From assembly GCF_020523605.1 (NCBI RefSeq), contig NZ_JAJAQI010000019.1, positions 1 through 64,000 of the forward strand: a DNA stretch of 64,000 nt, in the 5' to 3' direction. The position numbers and the translations under genes are program-made. Source of the DNA: Roseicella aerolata (GTDB taxonomy: Bacteria > Pseudomonadota > Alphaproteobacteria > Acetobacterales > Acetobacteraceae). Of the stretch, positions 33,524-42,032 are shown piece after piece; within the stretch, counting starts at the first letter, position 1, and each line of letters opens with the position of its first letter. Under the pieces are notes generated by a model. The model worked only from the letters and a program-made list of their open reading frames with translations, made no database searches and was not told the origin of the DNA.

Positions 33524-34956
33524 CGCTGCGGGTCCTGGCGGTCGCCTCGGAAGCCTTTCCGCTCATCAAGACGGGCGGCCTTGCGGATGTGGTGGGGGCG
33601 CTGCCCGGAGCGCTGGCGGGTGAGGGAATCGCCGTCACCACCCTGGTGCCGGGCTATCCGAAGGTGATGGCGGCGATCGGCGATGCGCCCATCGCACTCG
33701 ATCTGCCGGACCGCTTCGGCCCGGCCCGGTTGCGCGCGGGGCGGGCCGGCGGGCTGGACCTGTTGGTGCTGGAGGCGCCGCAATTCTTCGACCGGCCCGG
33801 CAACCCCTATACCGGGCCGGCGGGCGAGGACTGGGAGGATAACGGCCTCCGCTTCGCCGCCCTCGGTTTCGCGGCGGCGGAGGCTGCGGTCGCGCTCGGC
33901 TTCCAGGCGGTGCACGCGCATGACTGGCAGGCCGGCCTCGCCGGCGCCTATCTGCGCCTCACGGCGCCGCGGCGGGTGCCCCTTGCCTTCACCATCCACA
34001 ACCTCGCCTTCCAGGGGCAATTCGCACCGGGCCTCTTCCCGCGCCTCGGCCTGCCGCCGACCGCCTGGCGGGTCGATGGGCTGGAGTATTTCGGCCATGT
34101 CGGCTTCCTGAAGGCCGGGCTCTGGTATGCCGACCGGATCACCACCGTCTCCCCCACCTATGCCGAGGAGATCCGCACACCGGAGGGCGGCATGGGTCTC
34201 GACGGGCTGCTGCGCGGCCGGGCGGAGGTGGTCAGCGGCATCCTGAACGGCATCGACGAGACGGTCTGGGACCCGGCCACGGACCCGGCGCTGGTGGTCC
34301 GCTTCTCCGCCGCCGATCCATCGCCCCGCGCCGCCAACAAGCCGGCGCTGCAGTCCCGCTTCGGCTTGGCGCCGGAGCCGGAGGCGCCGCTCTTCGCCTT
34401 TGTCGGGCGGCTCGCCTGGCAGAAGGGGATGGATCTGGTGCTCGAGGCGCTGCCGGCGCTGCTCCGGGCGGGCGGGCAGCTTGCCATCCTCGGCACCGGC
34501 GATGCGGCGCTGGAAGCCCGCTGCCTCGGCGCCGCGGCGGCGCATCCCGGCCGGGTCGGCGCCTTCATCGGCTTCGATGAGGCGCTGGCCCGGCTCTGCT
34601 ATGCCGGCGCGGATGCGGTGCTGGTGCCCTCACGCTTCGAGCCCTGCGGCCTCGCCCAGCTTTGCGCGCTGCGCTACGGCGCGCCGCCGGTCGTCGCCCG
34701 GACCGGGGGGCTGGCGGACACCGTCATCGACGCGAATGCGATGGCGTTGGCCGCCGGCTGCGCGACCGGCGTGCAGTTCCCCCCGAGCGATGCCGCGATG
34801 CTGGGGGCCGCCTTGCAGCGCACCGCCGGGCTGATCCGCGACAGGGCGGCCTGGGCGTGCATCCGGGCCAATGCCCTGGCCTGCGACGTCTCCTGGCATC
34901 GCTCCGCCCGGCAATATGCCGCGCTGTTCCGGGAGATCGCCTCGGCGAATGGTTGA
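33520..34956 (+). CDS. glgA: Glycogen synthase (ADP-glucose type)
   Basis: A 478-aa GT5 glycosyltransferase that extends alpha-1,4-glucan with ADP-glucose. The substrate-binding KTGGL is at residues 17-21, HAHDWQAGL follows near 130, and the C-terminal Rossmann domain has [13 protein letters not shown] and the catalytic [14 protein letters not shown] with its glutamate. Length and both domains are complete. Start ATG 33520 overlaps glgC. Its own end overlaps the start of glgX by 8 bp, so all three are translationally coupled. Confidence 0.95.
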   Translation: MTLRVLAVASEAFPLIKTGGLADVVGALPGALAGEGIAVTTLVPGYPKVMAAIGDAPIALDLPDRFGPARLRAGRAGGLDLLVLEAPQFFDRPGNPYTGPAGEDWEDNGLRFAALGFAAAEAAVALGFQAVHAHDWQAGLAGAYLRLTAPRRVPLAFTIHNLAFQGQFAPGLFPRLGLPPTAWRVDGLEYFGHVGFLKAGLWYADRITTVSPTYAEEIRTPEGGMGLDGLLRGRAEVVSGILNGIDETVWDPATDPALVVRFSAADPSPRAANKPALQSRFGLAPEPEAPLFAFVGRLAWQKGMDLVLEALPALLRAGGQLAILGTGDAALEARCLGAAAAHPGRVGAFIGFDEALARLCYAGADAVLVPSRFEPCGLAQLCALRYGAPPVVARTGGLADTVIDANAMALAAGCATGVQFPPSDAAMLGAALQRTAGLIRDRAAWACIRANALACDVSWHRSARQYAALFREIASANG

Positions 34957-36970
34957 TGTGGGCGAGGGCAGGCCGGAGCCGCTCGGCGTCACCGCCGATG
35001 GGGCAGGCGTGAATGTCGCGGTCGTGGCACCGGATGCGACCGCCATCGAATTCTGCCTGTTCGATGCGATCCGCGACGTGCCGGTCGCCTGCCACCGCCT
35101 GCCGGCGCGCAGCGGCGATGTCTGGCATGGGGCCGTGCCCGGGATCGGGCCTGGCGCGCGCTACGGGCTGCGCGCGCATGGCCCCTGGGACCCGGCGGCG
35201 GGGCATCGCTTCGATCCGTCGAAGCTGCTGCTGGACCCCTGGGCGAGCCGGATGGACCGGCCCTATCGCCTGCATGAGAGCCACTTCGCCCGCGGCGTGG
35301 ACAGCGCGCCTTTCGTGCCGAAGGCGGTGGTTCCGGTGCCGGCCGCCACCGTCTCGCCCCCGCCCGCCGCGCCGGGGCCGCGCGTGATCTATGAGATGCA
35401 TGTGCGCGGCTTCACCCGCCTGCACCCGGCGATCCCCGAGGAGATCCGCGGCACCTTCGCCGCGCTCGGCCATCCGGCGGCCATCGCGCATCTGCGGGCG
35501 CTCGGCGTCACGCATGTGGAACTGATGCCGGTCGCCGCCGGGATCGACGAGCGCCATCTGCCGCCGCTCGGCCTCAACAACCACTGGAACTACAACCCGG
35601 TCGGCTTCCTTGCCCCCGATCCCCGCCTGGCGCCGGGCGGGATGGAGGAGGTGCGTGCCGCCATCGCCGCGCTGCGCGCCGCCGGAATCGGGGTGATCCT
35701 CGACGTGGTCTACAACCATAGCGGGGAGGGGGATGAGTTCGGCCCGACCCTTTCCCTGCGCGGCCTGGCCAATGCCGCTTTCCATCGCTTCGGGCCGGAT
35801 GGCCGCTACGCCAATGATGCCGGCTGCGGCAATACCCTGGCGCTGGACCGGCCCTGGCCGCTGCGCCTCGCCATGGATGCCATGCGCCACTGGGTGCTGG
35901 CGGCGGGGGTGGAGGGATTCCGGCTCGACCTCGCCGTGACGCTGGGCCGGCGCGACAGCGGCTTCGACCCCCAGGCGCCGCTGCTGGCCGCCATGCGGCA
36001 GGACCTGCTGCTGCGGGAGCGGATCATCATCGCCGAGCCCTGGGACCTTGGCTGGGGTGGGTACCAACTGGGCGCCTTCCCGCCCGGCTGGGGCGAGTGG
36101 AACGACCGCTTCCGCGACACCCTCCGCCGCTTCTGGCGCGGCGATGCCGGGCAGGTGCCAGATCTTGCCACACGCCTCGCCGGCTCCGCCGACCTCTTCG
36201 GCCCGGCGCGGCGGCGGTTGAGCGACAGCGTCAACTACGTCACCTCGCATGACGGCTTCACCCTGGCCGACCTCGTCTCCTTCACCCGGAAGCGCAACCT
36301 GGCGAATGGCGAGCACGGCCATGACGGCCATAACGAGAACCATTCCTGGAATTGCGGGATGGAGGGGCCGACCGACGACCCGGCGGTGCTGGCGCGGCGC
36401 GCGGGCGATGTCCGGGCGCTGCTGGCGACGCTGCTGGCGGCGCGCGGCACGCCCATGCTCTCCATGGGCGATGAATGCGGCCGGACCCAGGGCGGCAACA
36501 ACAACGCCTATGCGCAGGACAACCCGGTCTCCTGGCTCGACTGGGCGGGGATGGATCAGGGGCGGATGGAATTCACCGCCCGGCTGGTCGGGGCGCGGCT
36601 GGCGCATCCGGCACTGCATGCGGACCGGGCACTGACCGGCATGGCGCAGGATGAGGCCGGCCTGCCGGACGTCGCCTGGCTGCGGCCGGATGGCGCCGCC
36701 TTCGGCCCGGCGGACTGGGCGGATGCCGGGCGGCGCAGCTTGGTTGCGGTGTTCTATGAGCCAAGCCGCGGCGGACGGCCCGCCGACCGGGTGCTGGTTG
36801 CCGTCCATGGTGCGGCGGAGCCAGCCCCGCTCACTCTCCCGGCGCCCCGTCCTGGCTTCGCCTGGAAGGTGTTGGCCGACAGCGCCGATCCCGGACGGGT
36901 GGGTCAGGTGGGCGGCCCATTGGTGCTTGCCCCCCGCAGCGTGCTGCTGCTGGCGGAGGCACCGGCCTGA
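34949..36970 (+). CDS. glgX: Glycogen debranching enzyme
   Basis: A 673-aa GH13 isoamylase-type enzyme that removes alpha-1,6 branches left by phosphorylase. An N-terminal CBM48 domain (PLGVTADGAGVNVAVVAP) is followed by the (beta/alpha)8 barrel with DVVYNHSGEGDE, nucleophile Asp in GFRLDLAVTLGR, acid Glu in IIIAEPWDLGWGGYQ, and VTSHDGFTLADLV. A C-terminal beta-domain ends the protein. ATG 34949 is chosen, overlapping glgA by 8 bp; an in-frame ATG at 34871 would read far into glgA. No glgB branching enzyme gene follows in the window. Confidence 0.93.
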   Translation: MVDVGEGRPEPLGVTADGAGVNVAVVAPDATAIEFCLFDAIRDVPVACHRLPARSGDVWHGAVPGIGPGARYGLRAHGPWDPAAGHRFDPSKLLLDPWASRMDRPYRLHESHFARGVDSAPFVPKAVVPVPAATVSPPPAAPGPRVIYEMHVRGFTRLHPAIPEEIRGTFAALGHPAAIAHLRALGVTHVELMPVAAGIDERHLPPLGLNNHWNYNPVGFLAPDPRLAPGGMEEVRAAIAALRAAGIGVILDVVYNHSGEGDEFGPTLSLRGLANAAFHRFGPDGRYANDAGCGNTLALDRPWPLRLAMDAMRHWVLAAGVEGFRLDLAVTLGRRDSGFDPQAPLLAAMRQDLLLRERIIIAEPWDLGWGGYQLGAFPPGWGEWNDRFRDTLRRFWRGDAGQVPDLATRLAGSADLFGPARRRLSDSVNYVTSHDGFTLADLVSFTRKRNLANGEHGHDGHNENHSWNCGMEGPTDDPAVLARRAGDVRALLATLLAARGTPMLSMGDECGRTQGGNNNAYAQDNPVSWLDWAGMDQGRMEFTARLVGARLAHPALHADRALTGMAQDEAGLPDVAWLRPDGAAFGPADWADAGRRSLVAVFYEPSRGGRPADRVLVAVHGAAEPAPLTLPAPRPGFAWKVLADSADPGRVGQVGGPLVLAPRSVLLLAEAPA

Positions 36971-37121
36971 CGCGGCGAATACATCATTACGGGTGGCTTC
37001 ACCTCCGACCCGCCCCGCTCGTTCCGCCGTGACGGGTAGGGGGCGGGGGCATGCGTTCCGTTCGCGCCAGCCTTGGGGCATGCTTTCCATCCAGGATCGT
37101 GATGGCACGAGGGGGAAGGAC

Positions 37122-37193
37122 ATGCAAAGCGGGCTGCACCATCGGCACGCCCATGGCTCGGGCGCCCCGCTCAAGCGGGCCGGCCTCGCGTGA
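37122..37193 (+). CDS. Candidate 23-aa His-rich leader peptide
   Basis: A 24-codon frame opens with ATG 37122, 4-5 bases after AAGGA in a purine-rich stretch (GAGGGGGAAGGAC). It encodes a 23-aa peptide with HHRHAHGSG near its start and a basic tail (LKRAGLA). Its TGA (37191-37193) overlaps the GTG start of the ABC ATPase gene (GTGA), so translation of the ATPase is probably coupled to it. The downstream gene has no ribosome site of its own within the usual distance. Role as leader or regulatory peptide is inference; the histidine cluster could sense a metal or charging of tRNA-His. Confidence 0.45.
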   Translation: MQSGLHHRHAHGSGAPLKRAGLA

Positions 37194-37957
37194 GCCTCGA
37201 ACCCCTCGTCTCGCTGCGTGGCATCGCCAAGCGCTACGCGACCGGCACGCTGGCGGTCCGGGGGATCGACCTCGACATCGCGCAGGGTGAGGTCCTCGCC
37301 CTTCTCGGCCCGTCCGGCTGCGGCAAATCGACGCTGCTGCGCATGGTGGCCGGCCTGTCGGAGGCGACCGCGGGCCGCATCGACTGGCCCTCCGGCCAGC
37401 CCAGCGCGCGCGATATCGGCTTCGTTTTCCAGGAACCGACGCTGATGCCCTGGGCGACGGCGCTGGCCAATGTCGCGCTGCCCCTGGAACTCGGCGGCAT
37501 GGGGCGGCGGGAGGCGGCGGAGCGCGCCGCCGCGATGCTGGCGCGGGTGGACCTGAAGGGCTTCGAGAATGCCTATCCCCGCGCCCTCTCGGGCGGGATG
37601 CGGATGCGTGTCTCGATCGCCCGCGCCCTGGTCACCAGGCCGCGGCTGCTGCTGATGGACGAGCCCTTCGCGGCGCTGGACGAGATCACGCGCTTCAGGC
37701 TGAACAACGATCTGCTGGAACTCTGGGAGGCGGAACGCTTCACCGTGGTGTTCGTGACCCATTCCGTCTTCGAGAGCGTCTACCTGGCCCGCCGCATCGC
37801 GGTGATGGCGCCGCGGCCGGGCCGCATTCATGCCGAGCTGGCAGTGGAGGCCGGTTATCCGCGGGGCGAGGAGTTCCGCACCTCCGCCGGCTATGCCGCG
37901 CATTGCCGGGAGGTGTCGCAGGCGCTCGGCGCCGCCATGGCGGGCGCGGCGGCATGA
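37190..37957 (+). CDS. NitT/TauT-type ABC transporter ATP-binding protein
   Basis: A 255-aa ATPase of the nitrate/taurine/thiamine-precursor importer group. Walker A is LLGPSGCGKSTLLRMV near residue 40, the Q-loop is FVFQEPTLMPW, the signature LSGGMRMRVSIARAL, Walker B LLLMDEPFAALDE, and the switch VTHSVFESV. The start is GTG 37190, overlapping the stop of the small leader frame; it gives the standard N-terminus LEPLVSLRGIAKRYA. The stop overlaps the permease start (ATGA). The matching binding protein is likely the minus-strand gene at 42033-43052. Confidence 0.88.
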   Translation: MSLEPLVSLRGIAKRYATGTLAVRGIDLDIAQGEVLALLGPSGCGKSTLLRMVAGLSEATAGRIDWPSGQPSARDIGFVFQEPTLMPWATALANVALPLELGGMGRREAAERAAAMLARVDLKGFENAYPRALSGGMRMRVSIARALVTRPRLLLMDEPFAALDEITRFRLNNDLLELWEAERFTVVFVTHSVFESVYLARRIAVMAPRPGRIHAELAVEAGYPRGEEFRTSAGYAAHCREVSQALGAAMAGAAA

Positions 37958-38820
37958 GCCAGGTGCTGGAACGGCGCGCCGAGGCGCTGGAGGCGGCGGC
38001 GGTTCCGCCACGCCCACCCTTCGGCCTGACGGCGGAGGGCTGGCTGCGCCTCCTGGCGCCGGTCGTGATTGGCCTGCTCGTGCTGGGCGGCTGGGAATGG
38101 CTGGTGCGGACGCGCGGGATCCCGCCCTATGTGCTGCCCGGCCCGGTGGCGATCGCCGAGACCCTGGTGCGGGACTGGGGCACGCTCTCGGCTTCGCTGC
38201 TCGTCACGCTGAAGATCACCCTGCTGGCGCTGCTGGTCGCCGCCTCGCTCGGCCTGGTGCTCGCGGTGCTCTTCGCCCAGTCGCGCATCGTCGAACTCTC
38301 GCTCTTTCCCTATGCGGTCATCCTGCAGGTCACGCCGATCGTCGCCATCGCGCCGCTGATCATCATCTGGGTGGACGACGTCACCCTGTCGCTGCTGATC
38401 TGCGCCTGGATCGTCGCCTTCTTCCCGATCCTCTCCAACACCACGGTCGGGCTGAACAGCACGGACCACAACCTGCTGGACCTCTTCCGCCTCTACGGCG
38501 CCAGCCGCTGGCAGGTGCTGTGGCGGCTCCGGCTGCCGACGGCGATGCCCTTCTTCCTCGCCGGGCTCCGCATTTCGGGTGGCCTGGCGCTGATCGGCGC
38601 CATCGTCGCGGAATTCGTCGCCGGGACGGGCGGGCGGGCCTCCGGCCTTGCCTACCGCATCCTGGAATCCGGCTACCAGTTGCAGATCCCGCGCATGTTT
38701 GCGGCACTGGTGCTCGTCTCCGCTACGGGCATCGCGATCTTCCTCGCGCTCAGCCTGCTGTCGCATCTGCTGCTGCGCCGCTGGCATGAGAGCGCGATGG
38801 CCCGGGGGGACCGCCGATGA
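37954..38820 (+). CDS. NitT/TauT-type ABC transporter permease
   Basis: A 288-aa inner-membrane permease with about six membrane segments. The family signatures are PGPVAIAETLVRDWGTL near residue 65, QVTPIVAIAPLIIIW, and the cytoplasmic coupling loop LFRLYGASRWQVLWRLRLPTA with its EAA-like pattern. ATG 37954 is coupled to the ATPase gene by a 4-bp overlap, and its own end overlaps the amidohydrolase start by 4 bp. This tight coupling of transporter to a cytosine-deaminase-like enzyme suggests that the imported compound is its substrate or a precursor. Confidence 0.88.
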   Translation: MSQVLERRAEALEAAAVPPRPPFGLTAEGWLRLLAPVVIGLLVLGGWEWLVRTRGIPPYVLPGPVAIAETLVRDWGTLSASLLVTLKITLLALLVAASLGLVLAVLFAQSRIVELSLFPYAVILQVTPIVAIAPLIIIWVDDVTLSLLICAWIVAFFPILSNTTVGLNSTDHNLLDLFRLYGASRWQVLWRLRLPTAMPFFLAGLRISGGLALIGAIVAEFVAGTGGRASGLAYRILESGYQLQIPRMFAALVLVSATGIAIFLALSLLSHLLLRRWHESAMARGDRR

Positions 38821-40169
38821 GTGCCGCCATGGACAGGCTGCGGGCGGCGATTGCCGCCGGAGGCGGCGCGTACTGGCTGCGCGATGCGCGGGCGCCAGCG
38901 GCGCTGCTGGCGGGCGTGGGGCCGGGCCCCACGGATGCGCAGGGGCTGGTGCGCTTCGACCTGAAGGTCGAACAGGGACGCATTGCCGCCATCGCCCCGC
39001 TCGGCACGGCCCCAGAGGGACCGAGCCTTGATGGCGGGCAGGTCTGGCCCGGGCCGGTGGATTGCCATACCCATCTGGACAAGGGCCAGATCTGGCCTCG
39101 TCGGGCCAATCCGAGCGGCGACTTCGCGGGCGCGCTGGCCGCCGCTGCTGCCGACCGCGAGACCTGGACCGAGGAGGATATCGAGGTACGGTTCGAGTTC
39201 AGCCTGCGCGCCGCGCATGCCCATGGCGCCGTCGCCATCCGCACCCATCTGGAGAGTGTCGCGCCGCACGATCCCGTCTCCTGGCGGGTCTTCCGTCGGC
39301 TGCGGGACCGCTGGGCCGGGCGCATCACCTTGCAGGCCAGTTCCATCGCGCCGCTCGAGTGCTTCCAGGGAGAGGATGGCGAGATGCTGGCCGACATGGT
39401 GGCCGAGTCCGGTGGCGTGCTGGGCATGGTATGCCGCCTCTCCGGCGGCCTGCAGGACCCGCTGCCGGATGCCTTCCAGCCCATGCTGGACCGTTTCTTC
39501 TCGCTGGCCGAGGCGCGCGGGCTCGAACTCGACCTGCATGTGGATGAGAGCGGCGAAACCGGCGCCCGCGCGCTGCGGGAGGTCGCGGCCACCGCGCTCC
39601 GCCGCGGCTTCAGGCACCGCATCCAGTGCGGTCATTGCTGCTCCCTCTCCCTCCAGCCCGAGGCATTCGCGCGGGAGACGATCCGGCTCTGCGCCGAGGC
39701 GGGGATCGGCATCATCGTCCTGCCGATGTGCAACATGTACCTGCAGGACCGCGTGCCGGGCCGCACGCCGCGCTGGCGCGGCGTCACGCTGGTGCACGAG
39801 CTGCGGGCCGCCGGCGTGGCGGTCTCCGTCGCCTCCGACAATGCGCGTGATCCTTTCTACGCCTATGGCGATCTGGACATGCTGGAGGTCTATCGGGAGG
39901 CGACGCGCATCCTCCACCTCGACCACCCCGTGGGGGACTGGCCGCGCGCCGCCAGCGCGACCCCTGCCGCGGCGATGGGGCTGCCGGACACCGGCTGGCT
40001 GAAGCCCGGCGCGGCGGCCGATCTGCTGCTGTTCCGGGCCCGCGGCATGACGGAGCTGCTGAGCCGGCCGCAGAGCGACCGCATCGTGCTGCGCAGCGGC
40101 AAGGTGCTGGAGGCGGAGTTGCCGGACTGGCGGGAACTGGACGCGGTGCTGGGGACCGGTCCAGGCTGA
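38817..40169 (+). CDS. Cytosine-deaminase-like amidohydrolase
   Basis: A 450-aa amidohydrolase-superfamily enzyme. It carries the metal site CHTHLDKG (His84, His86), the cytosine deaminase-type LDLHVDESGE (His and catalytic Glu), GHCCSL with a metal His, and the late Asp in VASDNARDPFYAYGD. These match the CodA-like subfamily that deaminates or hydrolyses cyclic amidines. Cytosine itself is only one candidate; isoguanine, creatinine-like or hydroxymethylpyrimidine compounds are others. The start ATG 38817 overlaps the permease gene by 4 bp; a class V aminotransferase gene follows after 22 bp. Confidence 0.8.
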   Translation: MSAAMDRLRAAIAAGGGAYWLRDARAPAALLAGVGPGPTDAQGLVRFDLKVEQGRIAAIAPLGTAPEGPSLDGGQVWPGPVDCHTHLDKGQIWPRRANPSGDFAGALAAAAADRETWTEEDIEVRFEFSLRAAHAHGAVAIRTHLESVAPHDPVSWRVFRRLRDRWAGRITLQASSIAPLECFQGEDGEMLADMVAESGGVLGMVCRLSGGLQDPLPDAFQPMLDRFFSLAEARGLELDLHVDESGETGARALREVAATALRRGFRHRIQCGHCCSLSLQPEAFARETIRLCAEAGIGIIVLPMCNMYLQDRVPGRTPRWRGVTLVHELRAAGVAVSVASDNARDPFYAYGDLDMLEVYREATRILHLDHPVGDWPRAASATPAAAMGLPDTGWLKPGAAADLLLFRARGMTELLSRPQSDRIVLRSGKVLEAELPDWRELDAVLGTGPG

Positions 40170-40191
40170 GCCCCTGACCGGGAGGACCCCC

Positions 40192-41340
40192 ATGCTCGGA
40201 TCGCAACGCGACGCCTTCGACATCCCGCGGGAGATCGCCTATCTCAATGCCGCCTCCTGGAGCCCGCTGCCGAGGGCGGTGCAGGAGGCCGGGCATGCGG
40301 GCGTCGCGCGCAAGGGCCAGCCCTGGCGCTGGGGCGCCGCCGACCAGGCGGCGCAATTCGCCCGCGCCCGCAAGGCGGCCGCGGCGCTGATCGGTGCCGC
40401 GCCGGAGGACATCGCGCTCATCCCCTCGGTCGGTTATGGCTTTGCCACCGCGGCGAAGATCCTGCCGGTGCCGCAGGGCAGCCGGGTGCTGCTGCTGGCG
40501 GATGACCACAGCTCCCCAACCCTCGAATGGATGCAGCGCGCGCCGGAGGGCGGCTTCACGACCGAGGTGGTGGGGCGCCCGGCGGATGGCGACTGGACCG
40601 CGGCGCTGCTGGAGGCGATCGAGCGGTCCGGCGCGCCGCCCCTGGCGCTCGTCTCCATCTCCTCGGTCCACTGGTCGGATGGGGGGCTGGTCGACCTCGC
40701 CGCGGTCGGGGCGGCGGTGAAGCGCCAGGGCGCGGCGCTGCTGGTGGATGCCACGCACCATGCCGGCGTGCTGCCGATCGATGTCGTGGCGCTCGACCCG
40801 GATTTCCTGGTCTTCCCCACCTACAAATGGGTGCTCGGACCCTATGGCCGCGCCTTCCTCTATGTCGCCAGGCGCTGGCAGCAGGGCGTGCCGCTGGAGC
40901 AGACGAGCTACTCCCGCAAGGCGGTCGCCGCCGAGACCGCGCCCTATTTCGCTGACCTCGCCTTCGCCGAGGGCGCGCAGCGCTTCGATATGGGGGAGCG
41001 GGACCATTTCATCTCGCTGGAGATGGCCTCGCTCGGGATGGAGATGATGGCAGCCTGGGGCCATGCCGCGATCAGCGCCCGCCTCGCCATGCTGAATGAG
41101 CGGATCGCGGCGGGGCTGGCGGGACTGCCGGTGGAGGTTCCGGCGGCGCGCGTCCGGGCGCCGCATGTGCTGAGCCTCGGCTTTCCGCAGGGCATGCCGG
41201 AGCGGCTGGTGGAGCGGCTGGCCGCCGCGAAGGTCCATGTCGCCCCCCGCCTCGGCCGCCTGCGCATCAGCCCGCATGTCTATAACGACGAGGCGGATGC
41301 GGACGCCTTCCTGTCCGCCTTCCGGCGATGCATGACATAG
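40192..41340 (+). CDS. Class V aminotransferase / cysteine-desulfurase-like PLP enzyme
   Basis: A 382-aa fold-type I PLP protein. The cofactor Asp and His lie in LLVDATHHAGVLPID near 185-197, and the Schiff-base Lys212 is in FPTYKWVLGPYG. No conserved cysteine loop of the desulfurase type is apparent, so an aminotransferase, lyase or kynureninase-like reaction is more likely than sulfur mobilisation. ATG 40192 has GGGAGGA 6 nt upstream. It is the last gene of the ABC/amidohydrolase operon and ends at a GC-rich palindrome. Its place suggests that it acts on the product of the amidohydrolase, but the substrate is unknown. Confidence 0.8.
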   Translation: MLGSQRDAFDIPREIAYLNAASWSPLPRAVQEAGHAGVARKGQPWRWGAADQAAQFARARKAAAALIGAAPEDIALIPSVGYGFATAAKILPVPQGSRVLLLADDHSSPTLEWMQRAPEGGFTTEVVGRPADGDWTAALLEAIERSGAPPLALVSISSVHWSDGGLVDLAAVGAAVKRQGAALLVDATHHAGVLPIDVVALDPDFLVFPTYKWVLGPYGRAFLYVARRWQQGVPLEQTSYSRKAVAAETAPYFADLAFAEGAQRFDMGERDHFISLEMASLGMEMMAAWGHAAISARLAMLNERIAAGLAGLPVEVPAARVRAPHVLSLGFPQGMPERLVERLAAAKVHVAPRLGRLRISPHVYNDEADADAFLSAFRRCMT

Positions 41341-41343
41341 CAC

Positions 41344-41363
41344 GCGGCGCGGCGCCGCGCCGC
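41344..41363. terminator. Palindrome between convergent genes
   Basis: A perfect 20-bp palindrome (GCGGCGCGGC then GCCGCGCCGC) begins 4 bp after the aminotransferase stop and precedes the convergent quinone-reductase gene end at 41399. A stem of this type would need a few bases as loop; probably a bidirectional transcription end. Confidence 0.45.
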
Positions 41364-41398
41364 TGCGCCTGGCGCCGGTCAGCCGGGCAGGGTGACCG

Positions 41399-41986
41399 TC
41401 AGTCGCGCCATCCCGCGAAGAAGCCATGCACGCGCCGGAGAAAGTCCTCCAGCTCCGGCCGCTGCCGGTGATCCATGCGGGTGAGGTAGAGCCAGTCCAG
41501 CCGGCAGTCGCTGGCGCAGAGCCGGCGCAAGCCGCGGCCCATCACCTTGCGGTCCGGCCAGCCGATATACCAGAGCAGCCAGAGCGGCGAGCCATAGGTG
41601 GTGACCACCGCGATGCGGCGGATATTGGTCAGCAGCGGCTCGATCGCGCCCGGGCCGATGCGGAAGGCGATGCCAGGCAGCCAGACACGGTCGAACCAGC
41701 CCTTCAGCATGGCCGGCATGCCGTACCACCAGGTTGGGTAGACCAGCACCAGCGCCTCCGCCCAGCGCAGGTCGGCGGCCTCCTGCGCGACCGCGGCCTC
41801 GTTGGCGCCAGGCGTGTTGGTAATGCGGTGCTCCTCGGCCGACATCACCGGCACGAAGCCGCTCGCATGCAGGTCGCGCAGCCGGACCTCATGCCCCGCC
41901 GCCGTCAGGGCCTCCCCCGCAGCCTGCCGCAACGCGGCGGAATAGCTGTCCGCACGCGGGTGGCAGGCGATCATCAGCACCTTCAT
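41399..41986 (-). CDS. Flavodoxin-fold NAD(P)H quinone reductase-like protein
   Basis: A 195-aa FMN/FAD-binding flavodoxin-like oxidoreductase of the NQO/MdaB type. Landmarks: MKVLMIACHPRADSYSAAL at the N-terminus, the phosphate-proximal VYPTWWYGMPAMLKGWFDRV near residue 83, and VTTYGSPLWL. It transfers hydride from NAD(P)H to quinones or other acceptors in the cytoplasm. It is 46 bp downstream of the minus-strand binding-protein gene, so the two may be cotranscribed. Its role in the neighbouring uptake and catabolic set is not clear. Confidence 0.85.
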   Translation of the reverse strand: MKVLMIACHPRADSYSAALRQAAGEALTAAGHEVRLRDLHASGFVPVMSAEEHRITNTPGANEAAVAQEAADLRWAEALVLVYPTWWYGMPAMLKGWFDRVWLPGIAFRIGPGAIEPLLTNIRRIAVVTTYGSPLWLLWYIGWPDRKVMGRGLRRLCASDCRLDWLYLTRMDHRQRPELEDFLRRVHGFFAGWRD

Positions 41987-42032
41987 GGGCGGCCGCGGAG
42001 GCGTCCCGGCATGCCGGGCGCATGCGCCGCCA

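Noticed and set aside
36971-37121. TPP riboswitch upstream of the NitT/TauT operon
   Set aside because: Considered because NMT1-type systems can import thiamine precursors. The conserved CUGAGA and ACCUGA-type elements are not present.
34724-38017. 1097-codon minus-strand open frame opposite glgA, glgX and the ABC ATPase
   Set aside because: Runs antisense through three clear genes and has low-complexity composition; a frame shadow.
38817-41340. Complete cytosine (codBA) or thiamine-salvage operon
   Set aside because: No CodB-type permease, thiD or thiM is present, and a class V PLP enzyme does not fit either pathway.
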